64,000 nucleotides of DNA from positions 64,824,779-64,888,778 of the forward strand of contig NC_090319.1 of the NCBI RefSeq assembly GCF_040869045.1. The letters run 5' to 3'. Numbering within the stretch: the stretch's first letter is position 1; the number at the start of each line of letters is the position of its first letter. Made by a program: the position numbers and the translations under genes. Source of the stretch: Eurosta solidaginis. Lineage: Eukaryota > Arthropoda > Insecta > Diptera > Tephritidae. This document shows positions 9,806 through 21,720 of this stretch, in pieces. Below the pieces are notes generated by a model. It saw only the letters and a program-made list of their open reading frames with translations. It was not told the DNA's origin and searched no databases.

Positions 9806-12501
9806 TTAACCCTTAGACTAGCGTTGTGGTCTGGGAGACCATTTTCAAAAATTTTAATAAAAATTTTTGGGTTTCCCAACATTTTTCGACAAACTGTCTT
9901 ATGACTTTATAAAGTACCATGAGGAATTTCTATTCCAGTATAGAACAATATCGTTTGTCTCATTTTTTGTATAAAAAACATCGTTTGGTGTTATATATGG
10001 GTTTTCCAGGTTGTGGTCTGTCAGACCACAGCGTAGAAACTGTACCTACCTTATAAATATTGGCTATAAATGACACAACCAGCTGAATGCAAAATCAAAT
10101 TAGTTATTTCCTTTCAGTCAAATAGTAAGTTTTGCATAAAAAAATTTGAGCGCTCGAAAATGAACTTTACGACTGAATTCTATAATTCAGTCTCATCTCA
10201 AGGCTCTAAATTTGAGATTTTCTTTTAGAGAAAATTTTTGTGACTTGGGATGATTTCGGTATCAGTAAACGAAAGTCATGTATGCAGTATGTTGCATTTT
10301 GTCAACATAACGTTGGGTGGTATTGTGGCTGAGCTTGCGAAGACGACGCTCACAATTTTGTATAGAAAATCCCAAAGTGTGTAAGTTCTAATCTCAGCGG
10401 CGCCACATATGATTTCGATTCGATGTTCTTTTTTAAGTATTTCCTGTTTTTAAATTTTTTCTATGCTTATATTAATTTTAGGAATAAAACAACATATTTA
10501 AAGCGTTTTTCGCAAATATTTTTCATACTTTTTCTGAAAATTTCATGTTTGTGATATGCCCCGGCCAAGCTCATAAATTAGTGATTGCTTTTGTGAGGCT
10601 GGAGACGCGAGACAGCTTATAGAATGGAAATTGTCTCAAAAGTGATTTTCACCTCAAATATTCTCTAATAGTGACTAGAGACGGTTTACTGAATTCAGCT
10701 GTTAGTGAAAAGGAAAAGGATAAAATGTTAAAAGAATGTCGCCGTAATACCCGATACGGCAATCTTACTGACAGCGCACAAGAGGAATATAACGCCAGAA
10801 TAGTATCTCTATATGCTTTGGGTGAAGAATATAGCGAAAAAGAACCATTTGCAGGAGGTGAAGAACTTGACCCTGATTTTGTACCTATTGGTATGGCTTC
10901 GGATGCTTCAGATATTGAAGAAAATGCCATAATCGAGGATTGTGTTGAAGAAAGTAATGACGACGATGAAGAGGAAGATGTAATTTCCCATCGGGAACAG
11001 CTATGGCGAGTGCAACGAGTGGTCATTATTTTCTTGTAAAAGATTGGAAGGTTTGGGGCACTACTCCACCCGCCAGGACGGGTTGTAAAACAGCACATAA
11101 CTGTCTAGTAGTAGCTATACCAGGGCCATCAATATCCATCTTTCCCAACCCTATCTCGATTTTCAATCAATTTATAACTCGTGAAATTTTTGATATAGTT
11201 GTTCGGGAAACGAATCGAAAGGCTAAAGCAGTTATTGAGAAGTGGAATTCAGCTAATCCGAACAAGACTCAAAATTGGGAACCATTTTCTGAAGTGGAAT
11301 GTTATGCTTTCAATAGTTTGGTATTGTTTTGCGGCACTTTCATGCTACGTCACAGTTGCTTAAAGCGATTTGGGCACCATATAATCATCAAATTTACAAA
11401 GCAACTACATATGTAATTTAATCGTTTTCAAGATATTTTACGGTTCATTCGATTTGACAATGCAAATATGAGGACTATACGACTATAAGCTAGTAAAACT
11501 GCTCCAATAGATGATACGTGGATTATGTTACATGCCAACTTAGAGCGTGCTTATGTCCCAAATGCGCAGATAACGGTTGATCAGCAGCTGTTTGCTTATC
11601 GTGGAAAAACCATGTTCACACAGTATATTCCATTGAAGTCTGCAAAGTATGGAATCAAAGTTTAGTGGGCTTGTGACGCAACATTCAATTATCCATTGAA
11701 GGGACAAATTTATACTGGTCAACTAAGCGATGTACTTAGGAAAATATGCAAATCAAGGTCAACGGGTTTTGATGGATTTAGTTGAAAAATATTTCCGCAC
11801 GGGACGAATAATATACGCTGACAACTTTTTTCACATCACTAGAACTAGCTAGCGATCTTATGTCGAAAAACTTGACTTTCGTTGGAACTTTTCGTAAAAA
11901 TAAAAGATTCATTCCACCAGAATTGCTTGCATCTTCTACTCGTATACTGAGCAGCATCATCTTTTGTTTCTACGAAAACGACTTTTCTTTATGATCGTAC
12001 GTGCCAAAGAAAAACAAGTCTGCCATTCTTATTTCAACCGAACATTACATTTCCGACGTAGCTGGGGAGAATAGCAAGACCCTGCAAATATTAGATTACA
12101 ATAAGTAATAAAAATAATTTGCCTATATATACCCCATCTGCCTCTAACCGGCCTGTTTGCCGTATGTGCTATAAGGAGGATGAAAGAAACAGGAAAACGC
12201 GTTTCCATTGCATGAAATGTAAATATCCGGTTTTTTATTCCCACTCAAGTAAAATGTGTTTCAAATGCATTTCTGAAGAAACACCAAGGGACTCCTCGAA
12301 CTTAGGACATATACGAATCTATTTTCATTCAGACTGGCATATTAATTAAAAACAATTAACATTCATACATTTTTGGAACAATTCTTGACTATATTTTTTA
12401 ATTAAATAAACACTGTAACACATTCGGGTTGTTCAATTACTTTTTTTGGGTAGTGGCACGTATACATTACCTTGTGGTCTGTCAGACCACAACAGCGTTA
12501 A
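9806..12501 (+). mobile_element. piggyBac-family transposon PB1, decayed
   Basis: Bounded by TTAA at 9806-9809 and 12498-12501, the piggyBac target. The ends share GCGTTGTGGTCTG in inverted orientation. The palindrome TGTGGTCTGTCAGACCACA is perfect at 10012-10030 and 12473-12491, with a diverged copy at 9825-9841. It encloses a plus-strand piggyBac transposase remnant. The terminal bases next to TTAA do not match well, so one end may be eroded. Confidence 0.75.
10671..12349 (+). pseudogene. piggyBac transposase of PB1, degenerate
   Basis: The acidic N-terminal segment (GEELDPDFVPIG, NDDDEEEDV) is in one frame to about 11036. The family core continues in another frame (FITREIFDIVVRETNRKA, SEVECYAFNSLVLFCG) to about 11390. 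Then come further shifts and stops, with DDTWIMLHANLERAYVPNAQ and TVDQQLFAYRGK (first catalytic Asp region) still readable at 11510-11630. The middle (11750-12110) is heavily broken. The C-terminal cysteine-rich domain (CRMCYKEDERNRKTRFHC, then KMCFKC) survives at 12160-12275. The enzyme normally excises and inserts at TTAA; this copy cannot. Confidence 0.85.
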
Positions 12502-12675
12502 CAACAATTTCAGTCACCAGTAGTCTAAGTGTTAAATTGACATTTTCGTACAAATTTTGAGTTATAAGAGCTTTATAAACCTATTTTCTTTGTTATGACT
12601 ATGGAGGGAAAAATACGAAAGGTTTATAAAACTTTTTAAAATGACGTATCCAATGCAATTCCATATAATAGGAGC
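12502..12675. other. Spacer between PB1 and PB2
   Basis: 174 bases, AT-rich, no feature recognised. Together with 9330-9805 and 18694-18980 it is probably the sequence into which both piggyBac elements inserted. Confidence 0.5.
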
Positions 12676-13530
12676 TTAACCCATTAACGCCCAACTTTTG
12701 TTTTGCTCTTTTATCATCTTTTTCTGTTAGTATGGTCCAAAATATAGAGACTAATGCACACAAAATTTTCTTAATACTTCATGTATATATTTTATTGCAT
12801 CTGAAAGATTTGTTCCCAAATGGGAACATTGGGTACATAAGACTTAAATCATGTTGTGATAGTCTACAAAACAATGAACATGTATACCTCGGTCGCATTC
12901 AGTACACATTTTACGTGCATTTTTTTACACAGCGCACATCGTTTTTGTTTTCCATTTGGAATAGCGGCTAAAACATGTTTTGTTATGGCTCGGCTCTGCC
13001 TGAGTGTACGAACTGGGCGACCAAGCGTTTTCGGATCTGAGAGTCTAGTTTTTATGTGCAAATAGCTTCGCGCTACCATGCGAATGAAGTCAAGATATGG
13101 AATTTTCTCATGACTTAAATTATATATAACGAATGCATCACACATACAAATATCCAGACAGTTTGTAAAAAGCCTAAAGTACCATTTTTTTCCTTTAATT
13201 TCTACGGGATACTTGTTGATATGCCAGTCTAACTTATCCACACTTCCCATGTATTTGTTATATTGTGATATTACATGCGGCTGAAGAACTTCAACATATT
13301 TTTTTATCCTTTTTACTGTACCTTTGCACAGGCTGCATGGGAGTTACACTTTGATGGTTGGTAATAACTTTTACACATCTGTTATCATTCCACGAAACAA
13401 CTAATACTTCGTTATTTTTATCAAATCTATAATCAGTAGCGCCGCGAGGCTCTTTTTTCATAGCCTCATCTGTTTTTATCGGACACTTATTTAGACGGTT
13501 GAATCTGGAAGTACCAGTAGTACGCACTTT

Positions 13531-16500
13531 TTTATACTCAGTTGAGCAGAGCTCACAGAGTATATTAAGTTTGATTGGATAACGGTTGGTTGTACATATA
13601 TAAAGGAATCGAGATAGATATAGACTTCCATATATCAAAATAATCAGGATCGAAAAAAAATTTGATTGAGCCATGTCCGTCCGTCCGTCCGTCCGTCCGT
13701 CCGTCCGTCCGTTAACACGATAACTTGAGTAAATTTTGAGGTATCTTGATGAAATTTGGTATGTAGGTTCCTGAGCACTCATCTCAGATCGCTATTTAAA
13801 ATGAACGATATCGGACTATAACCACGCCCACTTTTTCGATATCGAAAATTTCGAAAAACCGAAAAAGTGCGATAATTCATTACAAAAGACCGATAAAGCG
13901 ACGAAACTTGGTAGATGAGTTGAACTTATGACGCAGAATAGAAAATTAGTAAAATTTTGGACAATGGGCGTGGCACCGCCCACTTTTAAAAGAAGGTAAT
14001 TTAAAACTTCTGCAAGGTGTAATTTGGCAGTCGTTGAAGATATCATGATGAAATTTGTCAGGAACGTTACTACTGTTACTATATGTACGCTTAATAAAAA
14101 TTAGCAAAATCGGGGAAGGATCACGCCCACTTTTAAAAAAATTTTTTTTTTAAAGTAAAATTTTTACAAAAAATTTGATATCTTTACAGTATATAAGTAA
14201 ATTCTGTCAACATTCAACTCCAGTAATGATATGGTGCAACAAAATACAAAAATAAAAGAAAATTTCAAAATGGGCGTGGCTCCGCCCTTTTTCATTTAAT
14301 TTGTCTAGGATACTTTTAACGCCATAAGTCGAACAAAAATTAACCGATCCTTTTGAAATTTGGTAGGGGAGTAGATTTTACGACGTTAACTGTTTTCTGT
14401 GAAAATAGGCGAAATCGGTTGGTGCCACGCCCAGTTTTTATACACAGTCGTCCGTCCGTCCGTCCGTCTGCCCGTTAACACGATAACTTGAGTAAATTTT
14501 GAGGTATCTTCATGAAATTTGGTATATATGTTCCTGGGCACTCATCTCAGATCGCTGTTTAAAATGAACGATATCGGACAATAACCACGCCCAATTTTTC
14601 GATATCGAAAATTTCGAAAAATCAAAAAAGTGCGATAATTCATTACCAAATTCGCATTAAGCGATGAAACTTGGTAGGTGAGTTGAGCTTATGACGCAAA
14701 ATAGAAAACTAGTAAAATTTTGGCCATTGGGCGTGGCACCGCCCACTTTTAAATGAAGGTAATTTAGAAGTTTTGCAAGCTGTAATCTGGCAGTCGTTAA
14801 AGATATCATGATGGAATTTGGCAGGAACATTACCCTTATTACTTTATGTCTGCTTAATAAAAATTAGCAAAATCGGAGAACGACCACGCCCACTTTTTAA
14901 AAAAAAAATTTTTTAAATTAAAATTTTAAAAGAAGAGTTAATATCTTTACAGCATATAAGTAAATTATGCCAACATTCAACTCCAGTAATGATGTGGTGC
15001 AACAAATTACAAAAATAAAAGAAAATTTCAAAATGGGCGTGGCTCCGCCCTTTTTCATTTAATTTGTCTTGGATGCTTTTAATGCCATAAGTCGAACAAA
15101 AATTAACCAATCCTTGTGAAATTTGGTAGAGGCTTGGCTCCTAGGACGATAACTGTTTTCTGTGAAAAAGGGCGAAATCGGTTGAAGCCACGCCCAGTTT
15201 TTATACACAGTCCACCGTCTGTCCTTCCGCTCGGCCGTTAACACAATAACTTGAGCAAAAATCGATATATCTTTACTAAACTTGGCACACGTACTTATCT
15301 GAACTCACTTTATCTCGATATAAAAAATGACCGAAATCCGACCATAACCACGCCCACTTTATCGATATAGAAAATTACGAAAAATAAAAAAATGCCATAA
15401 TTCTATACCAAATACGAAAAAAGGGATGAAACATTGTAACTGGATTGGTTTATTGACGCAAAATATAACTTTGGAAAAAACTTTGTAAAATGGGTGTGAC
15501 ACCTACCATATTAAGTAGAAGAAAATGAAAAAGTTCTACAAGGCGAAATCAACAGCCCTTGGAATCTTGGCAGGAATACTGTTAGTGGTATTCCATATAT
15601 AAATAAATTAGCAGTACCCGACAGATGATTTTCTGGATCACCTGGTCCACATTTTGGTCGATATTCCGAGAACGCCTTCACATATACATCTAAGGGCCAC
15701 TCGCTTTTAAACCCCTCATTAATACCTTTAATTGGATATCCATATCGTACAAACACATTCTAGAGTCACCCCTGGCCCACCCTAATGGCGATATCTCGAA
15801 TAGGCGTCCACCTATAGACCTAATGCCCACTCCCTATTAAAATGCTCAGTAACACCTTTCGTTTGATACCCATATCGTACAAACATTCTAGAGTCACCCC
15901 TGGCCCACCCTAATACCGATATCTCGAAAAGGCGTCCACCTATAGACCTAATGCCCACTCCCTATTAAAATGCTCAGTAACACCTTTCGTTTGATACCCA
16001 TATCGTACAAACATTCTAGAGTCACCCCTGGCCCACCCTAATGGCGGTATCTCGAAAAGGCGTCCACCTATAGACCTAATGTCCACTCCCTCTTAAAATG
16101 CTCAGAAACACCTTTCGTTTGATACCCATATCGTACAAACATTCTAGAGTCACCCCTGGCCCACCCTAATGGCGATATCTCGAAAAGGCGTCCACCTATA
16201 GACCTAATGTCCACTCCCTCTTAAAATGCTCAGTAACACCTTTCGTTTCATACCCATTTCGTACAAACATACTAGAGTCACCCCTGGCCCACCCTAATGG
16301 CGATATCTCGAAAAGGCGTCCACCTATAGACCTAATGCCCACTCTCTCTTGAAATGCTCAGTAACACCTTTCGTTTGATACCCATATCGTACAAACATTC
16401 TAGAGTCACCCTTGGTCCACCTTTATGGCGATATCTCGAAAAGGCGTCCACCTATTGAACTAAGGATTACTCCCTTTTAAAATACTCATTACCACCTTTC

Positions 16501-17509
16501 ATTTGATACCCATATCGTACAAACACATTCTAGAGTCACCTCTGGCCCGCCCTAATGGCGATATCTCGAAAAAGCGTCCACCTATAGACCTAATGCCCAC
16601 TCCCTCTTAAAATGCTCAGTAACACCTTTCGTTTGATACCCATATCGTACAAACATTCTAGAGTCACCCCTGGCCCACCCTAATGGCGATTTCTCGAAAA
16701 GGCGTCCACCTATAGACCTAATGCCCACTCCCTCTTAAAATGCTCAGTAACACCTTTCGTTTGATACCCATATCGTACAAACACATTCTAGAGTCACCCC
16801 TGCCCACCCTAATGACGATATCTCGAAAAGGCGTCCACCTATAGACCTCATGCCCACTCCCTCTTAAAATGCTCAGTAACACCTTTCGTTTGATATGGCG
16901 ATATCTCGAAACGGCGTCGACCTATGGAACTAAGGATCACCCCTTTTCAAAATACTCATTAACAGCTTTCATTCGATACCCATATCGTACAAACATATTC
17001 TAGAGTCACCCCTGGTCCACCTTTATGGCGATTTCTCGAAAAGGCGTTCACCTATAGAACTAAAGCCCATTCCCTTTTAAAATAATCATTACCACCTTTC
17101 ATTTGATACCCATATCGTAAAAACACATTCTAGAGTCACCCCTAGTCCACCTTAATGGCGATATCTCGAAAAGGCGTCCACCGATAGACCTAAGGCCCAC
17201 TCCCTCTTAAAATGCTCAGTAACACCTTTCATTTGATACCCATATCGTACAAACAAATTCTAGAGTCAGCCCTGGTCCACCTTTATGGCGATATCCCTAA
17301 ATGGCGTCCATCAATAGAACTATGGCCTACTCTCTCTTAAAATACTCTTTAATACCTTCCATTTGATACACATGTCATACAACCACATTCCAGGGTTACC
17401 CTAGGTCCATTTTCCTACATGGTGATTTCCCTTATTTTGTCTCCATAGCTCTCAACTGAGTATGTAATGTTCGGTTACACCCGAACTTAGCCTTCCTTAC
17501 TTGTTTTTT
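13531..17509 (+). mobile_element. INE-1 (Helentron/DINE-like) with 128-bp central array
   Basis: Begins TTATACTCAGTTGAGCAGAG and ends with hairpin GTTCGGTTACACCCGAAC (17469-17486) then CTTACTTGTTTT. Near the 3' end the inverted phrase CTCAACTGAGTAT mirrors the 5' end (subterminal inverted repeats). A (TCCG)n microsatellite lies at 13677-13712. The core unit from GTCY to CCACGCCCAG is present twice (13680-14450 and 14450-15210), followed by the related third block (15210-15700) seen in every long copy. A central tandem array follows. It is inserted in a T-run inside the PB2 transposase. Confidence 0.82.
15725..17420 (+). repeat. Central tandem repeats of INE-1, about 13 units of 128-130 bp
   Basis: Successive GATACCCATATCG starts at 15865, 15993 and 16121 give a 128-bp period. 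Variants with CACATTCTAG in place of CATTCTAG are 130 bp. Each unit holds GGCGATATCTCGAAAAGGCG. Two main subtypes alternate (CTGGCCCACCCTAATGG and TTGGTCCACCTTTATGG). Confidence 0.92.
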
Positions 17510-18693
17510 ATTAAGAACTGAAACTTGTCTGAAGCTTGAAAAAAAATTGTCAAAATAAAACTCGTCGTCTTCAGGATACTCTAGAAGTTGAACCATTGAA
17601 GTAATAACCTTTTCGCCAACACCAGTCAAGTCTTTCTCAACCGGGTCCCTTTTCCCCTGATAAAGCTCAATGTTGTAACAAAATCCAGCTTCTCCGCAGG
17701 CCATGATCCACTGCTTTAAACCAAACCATATTGGCTTTCCTCTGATAAATTGCTTTAAGAAGTGACCTCCGTAATACCTTACCATCTGCTCATCTATAGA
17801 CAATTGTTTTGAAAAAACATTAAGCTTTAAAAAAATTTCATTCAGCTTCTCAATCAGTGGCTTTATTTTGAAGTCCTTTTCAGGAATACCAATGTTTTCA
17901 TTGTTATTGAAGTGCAAAAATCGTTTGATTTCAAGGTATCTGTTCCTTGGCATGCAGTTTCTTACAATTTCAATGTGTACGTCGTCGTCTGTGCACCAAT
18001 ACATCCTTTCACTGGGTAAACTGTGGTATGATGTTAAAATCAATATGCCAAGAAACTAACGAAAACATTCTGAAGAAAGGCAGAAGTTATTGAAATTACA
18101 TTGGTGTGCATAGCGCAAACTTTCGTCAACTATGTGTTGAACTAGCGATTTGTCAAAAAAGAATTCAAAAATTTCAAATGCCTCTCTTTGCTGAAAATTC
18201 TCTCGAGTTTTAGTTATATTATCCTGGCAGCGTTTAGGCGATGGAAAATTGTTACTATAACTTGCATCAGTATGAAGCCATCGCGATGTGCAGGCTGGAT
18301 TTTCTTCTTCCAGCTTTTGTCTTTTCGAAGTTGTACTTGGCGTGAAGTCGACATCTTTTTCAATTTCAGTAAAATGAATTTCTACTTCGCCAGGAACATC
18401 CTTCAGTTCTGTAACTTCATCAAGATTGTCTTCATCAATATCTTCACAATCAGTCAGGGTATCAGCATCTGGAGGCAGTTGCACTATATCAATAGCACTT
18501 TCGTCATCCAGCTCTGCATCCTCGAGGAGTTCTTTTAAAATTCCTTCAATTTCATGAAGTTTAAGAGCTCTTTGGCTAAACATGCTTTAGATATAAAAAT
18601 ATCAGCCAAAAACGATAACGAAAAATATGTACAAAATTTGTGTACATAGTGCCTAATGCTCCCAATTGGGAACATTGGGCGCTAATGGGTCAA

Positions 18694-18999
18694 GTCGCTG
18701 TTTATACACAAATATTTTTGTTGTTGAAACTTGCTATTTGATCAAGAGGGGGTAACGAGGAAAGCGCGTGCACTGAGTTTCTTGCGCTTGGCGACTTGCT
18801 TTGAGCTGTCTTTTTTTATGTTTTCAAATTCTGATTTTTGTAAATTTTGTTTTGATTGAGGAACTTTTGGCTGATTTTGAATAGAAATTTTTATAAGTTT
18901 ATTAAATATTTCTTATACTTCACAATAATTTTTCAAATTTTCAATGAATAAAAAAAAGGTTTAGAAAGAATTTATATAAAATGTCAAATTGTTGCTTAG
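18694..18999. other. Spacer between PB2 and the R1-like element
   Basis: About 300 bases of AT-rich sequence; no gene or repeat recognised. Confidence 0.5.
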
Positions 19000-19055
19000 A
19001 AAGAGCCGCCGTGTGTAAATCTGATACGCAACTTCAAACGAAGTTGAAGTCGAAG

Positions 19056-20296
19056 CTAAGCATGGGCCATATATTCCGTTTGCCCGATATTAGACGAGGA
19101 TATACTGCTTTGGACATATGGCCTGCACACAAGTTGCCCCGAGACCTTGAGTCTTGTTGCGGTGGCTAACGCGATAGTTTTAGCCATTAGATCTGCAGGC
19201 GTGATGTGTAGAATGGCAAGCAATGTTACTGTCGGAGTAGTTTTTAGTGCTCCCGTTATGCTAATCTTTGATAATCTACATGCCCCTAAATTTGTTTCGT
19301 ATTCGTACTTTTTTGTGTGGCTGTCCACCAAACAAGGACCCCATTGTAAAGTACGGGTTTGACAATTGCCGTAACGGAGTTTATGTCAACGTGCATCCTA
19401 GCATCCTCTTGCATGCATACGGTGTCGCGTAGGCTTTCTTGGTTCTCTCTTTCATAGACAACTTACCATTTAGGATGACTCCTAGATATTTTGGGGCTAT
19501 ATTTTTCTTGTAGGGTTACACCTCCAAGCTTAGGCTTTGTCCAATTAGGACCTATATTTGCTAGTAAATACGTGCATTTTTCCGCGTTGGTAGTTAACTC
19601 GACGCCAGATGCCCAGGCCTGTACATGCCGAAGTGCCTGATCCACCAGAGAGTTGATTGTTGTTAGGCATCTGCCGTTTATTATGACTTTAACGTAATCT
19701 GATATGCAGTTTGATTGGTCCTCCGTGGAAACCCCTAAGCAATTGGTTGATAACCAGCGTTCCCTCCTTGCAGCGATTCTATGTTCACAGATTTTGTTGC
19801 CTCGCATAGACCCCATTGCGAAGTGATCACTCCGCAGCTTAACTTCGAGCCGATCCATTTTGTAAAGGAGGGATGAACTTTAATTGTGTTGAGACTGTCC
19901 ATGTTTACTCATTTCGAGATATTGTTGAAAGCTCCAGAAAATCACTTAGAGCATATTCCTGGTGTTCCAGGGCTTTCTCTATATTTATGACCACCCTATG
20001 CAATGCAGTTTCGATTCACTTACCTTTGGTGTATGTTGTGCTGCAAAGGTTAACTCCTCATTCATATTTGATTTTATATACACATCTTTTAATCTTTCCA
20101 TGGTTTTGAGCAAAATAGATATCAAACTATTGGACCTATAGTCCTCTCATATCCTCCGGATGCAGACGATTTCATTGCCTATTCAATTTTGGCATTTGTC
20201 ATCAAAGCTGGTACCTCTCCCTCCGTATTAGGAGTGTAGATGTTGTTACATCATCTCCTGATGGGAAGTGTGTTAAGTAGTGCCTCAAGGGACTCT
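19056..20296 (-). pseudogene. Reverse transcriptase and C-terminal part of the R1-like element, broken
   Basis: At 19858-19463: DYVKVIINGRCLTTINSLVD, then ALRHVQAWASGVELTTNAEK and NWTKPKLGGVTLQEK, as in the palm-to-thumb part of R1-type RTs (the FxDD motif is not preserved; SDYVKVII is its remnant). At 19331-19056, in another frame: SITGALKTTPTVTLLAIL and ITPADLMAKTIALATATRLK, typical of the region after the thumb. Multiple frame changes. Confidence 0.75.
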
Positions 20297-20353
20297 TCAT
20301 CGACCTTTTTTATCAGTGCCTGGGCCGCATCTCCCTTGGATACGACTTTCCTG

Positions 20354-20766
20354 TTGTTTTTGTTGTTGTAGCGATAATGTTACTCCTCGAAAGTTTTGGG
20401 GAGTGTTATCGATGTGATGGCCCTTTGACGGATACAGATCCGGTACGCTCTGGTAACACAGCTCCATTAAGGTATAGCCAGACCATCTCGGGAACGATTT
20501 ATATGGCCACATTAAACCTGGCCATCCCTCCCTCCCCACCCCTAAGTTCCATGAGGAGCTTGGGGGCGCCAGAGCCTCGCCTGTTAGTAAAACGGGATTC
20601 GCCGCTCGAAGGTGAGGTTGACAATTGGGTTTGGAGAAGCTATACATATATTGCGCTGGCAACATGATAAGGTTGCGCTACACAACCTCTTGAATCTGAT
20701 ATTTTAGTCGCCTCTTACGACAAGCATACTTACCGCGGGTATATTCTAACCCCCTAATCCGCTGGG
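20354..20766 (-). mobile_element. SINE-like element with 16-bp target-site duplication
   Basis: A 413-bp block flanked by perfect direct repeats GGATACGACTTTCCTG at 20338-20353 and 20767-20782. Read on the minus strand it starts CCCCCAGCGGATTAGG and ends with an A-rich CAACAACAAAAACAA tail, so it entered by target-primed reverse transcription. It has no ORF of its own. I recall the family as common in tephritid genomes, but I cannot name it. Confidence 0.85.
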
Positions 20767-21246
20767 GGATACGACTTTCCTGAGTCTCGCCGTTTCGCTA
20801 TAGCATTCTATGTTCCCACAGAAAATTTTCCATGAAACCCTCTTCGACCTGTTGATTTCACGTTTAAAGATCCACAACAGATCTCATATTCGTCCCAACA
20901 CTCCTCATTTTCCGCAACTTCTGCCAACTAAAGAATCTCTTCTACGTGCCCTCTAAGAAGAATCAACTCCTTACTACACCATGGTGGCTTTACTTTCCCT
21001 TTGAATCTTCTCAGAATTGTTGCACTCCTCCAACCCCTCAACGGTGGTAACCTCTTTTGGCTGTTTGGCAGTCCGTTGCCTTAGGGTTTCCCCTTCTCTA
21101 TGCTGAAACAGAAAGTGTATGGTCTGAGAAGGATGTCCTGTCAAGGACTCTCTATTCATACCCCGACATATAATAAAACTCAATGTGTTATCATATTGCT
21201 TGACATATGTAGGAACGCTACTGCTGTTAGCAACCTGTAGACTACT

Positions 21247-21720
21247 CTATAGTATATAATAAAAAAGGGACTCATCTCTACCATTAATATCGTCCCCTCT
21301 CCACACGCTGTGATGCGCATTCGAATTCGCACCTATGACAAGCCGTCCTCTGCACCCTTCTTGATCCACTAGCCTTTTGAACTCTTCTGGTTGGGCTTCC
21401 ACGTTATGGGCCATGTAGCAGGATGTTTGGATAAGGGACGGTTCTTTTTCCCCCTCTATTGCTACCATTGCCAGGTCTGCAGTGCTGAAGTTAGATAGAA
21501 TAAACGAGCATGGGTGTTTTCTAACCATGACTGCATCTCTTACCCTGCTGTTCGTCTTTGTATAATAAACGCTGAATCTGCGAGCGCTGAATCCAGAAAC
21601 CTTTCCTCCAGATCAGACCCATGGCTCCTGTATCAGCGCCACATCAAAAAAACCCTCCTAAAGTGTCAGGAGGAGCTTGCTCGACGCCACTTTACTGTGT
21701 TGGATATTTATCTGTAAGTC
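21247..21720 (-). pseudogene. Endonuclease domain of the R1-like element, broken
   Basis: NIQHSKVASSKLLL and FFDVALIQEPWV mark the start of an apurinic-type endonuclease as in R1/Jockey elements, with stops between. The better-kept block starts at 21528 and carries LVIGANSNAHHSVW and NGRDESLFYYIL, matching the family's (L)VIGADANAHH...RGE(S)L motif; the Asp of GADAN is Asn here. The domain nicks the target DNA to prime cDNA synthesis. This copy is not functional. Confidence 0.8.

Larger units (their letters stand above)
12844..18583 (-). pseudogene. piggyBac transposase of PB2, interrupted by an INE
   Basis: On the minus strand, an acidic N-terminus (18583 to 18056) is followed by one TAG (18053-18055) and then, same frame, FLGILILTSYHSLPSE and the DDD core: SIDEQMVRYYGG (first Asp) and YFDNFFSS (second Asp). 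The reading stops at the INE (about 17510) and resumes past it near 13530 with VRTTGTSRFNRLNKCP, later NKYMGSVDKLD (third Asp) and IKGKKWYF. Two further frame changes coincide with T7 runs at 13299-13305 and 12920-12926. Beyond the second, a complete cysteine-rich domain (KRCALCKK, then MCTECDRGIHVHCF) ends at a TAA at 12844. All catalytic residues that I can place are present, so the element was active recently. Confidence 0.85.
12676..18693 (-). mobile_element. piggyBac-family transposon PB2, nearly intact, split by INE-1
   Basis: The left end is TTAA (12676-12679) followed by CCCATTAACGCCCAA. The right end, on the opposite strand, reads CCCATTAGCGCCCAA, flanked by TCAA, a one-base change from TTAA, at 18690-18693. 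Next to each end lies a palindromic GTTCCCA/TGGGAAC box (12812-12827; around CCCAATTGGG at 18661-18670), followed on both sides by CATTGGG. Without the inserted INE the element would be about 2.0 kb, a normal compact piggyBac. Confidence 0.85.

Noticed and set aside
10649..11098. 149-codon Ser-rich minus-strand ORF
   Set aside because: Antisense shadow of the acidic N-terminus of the PB1 transposase.
20297..20667. 122- and 96-codon ORFs on both strands
   Set aside because: They lie within the 413-bp SINE and have no recognisable domain.
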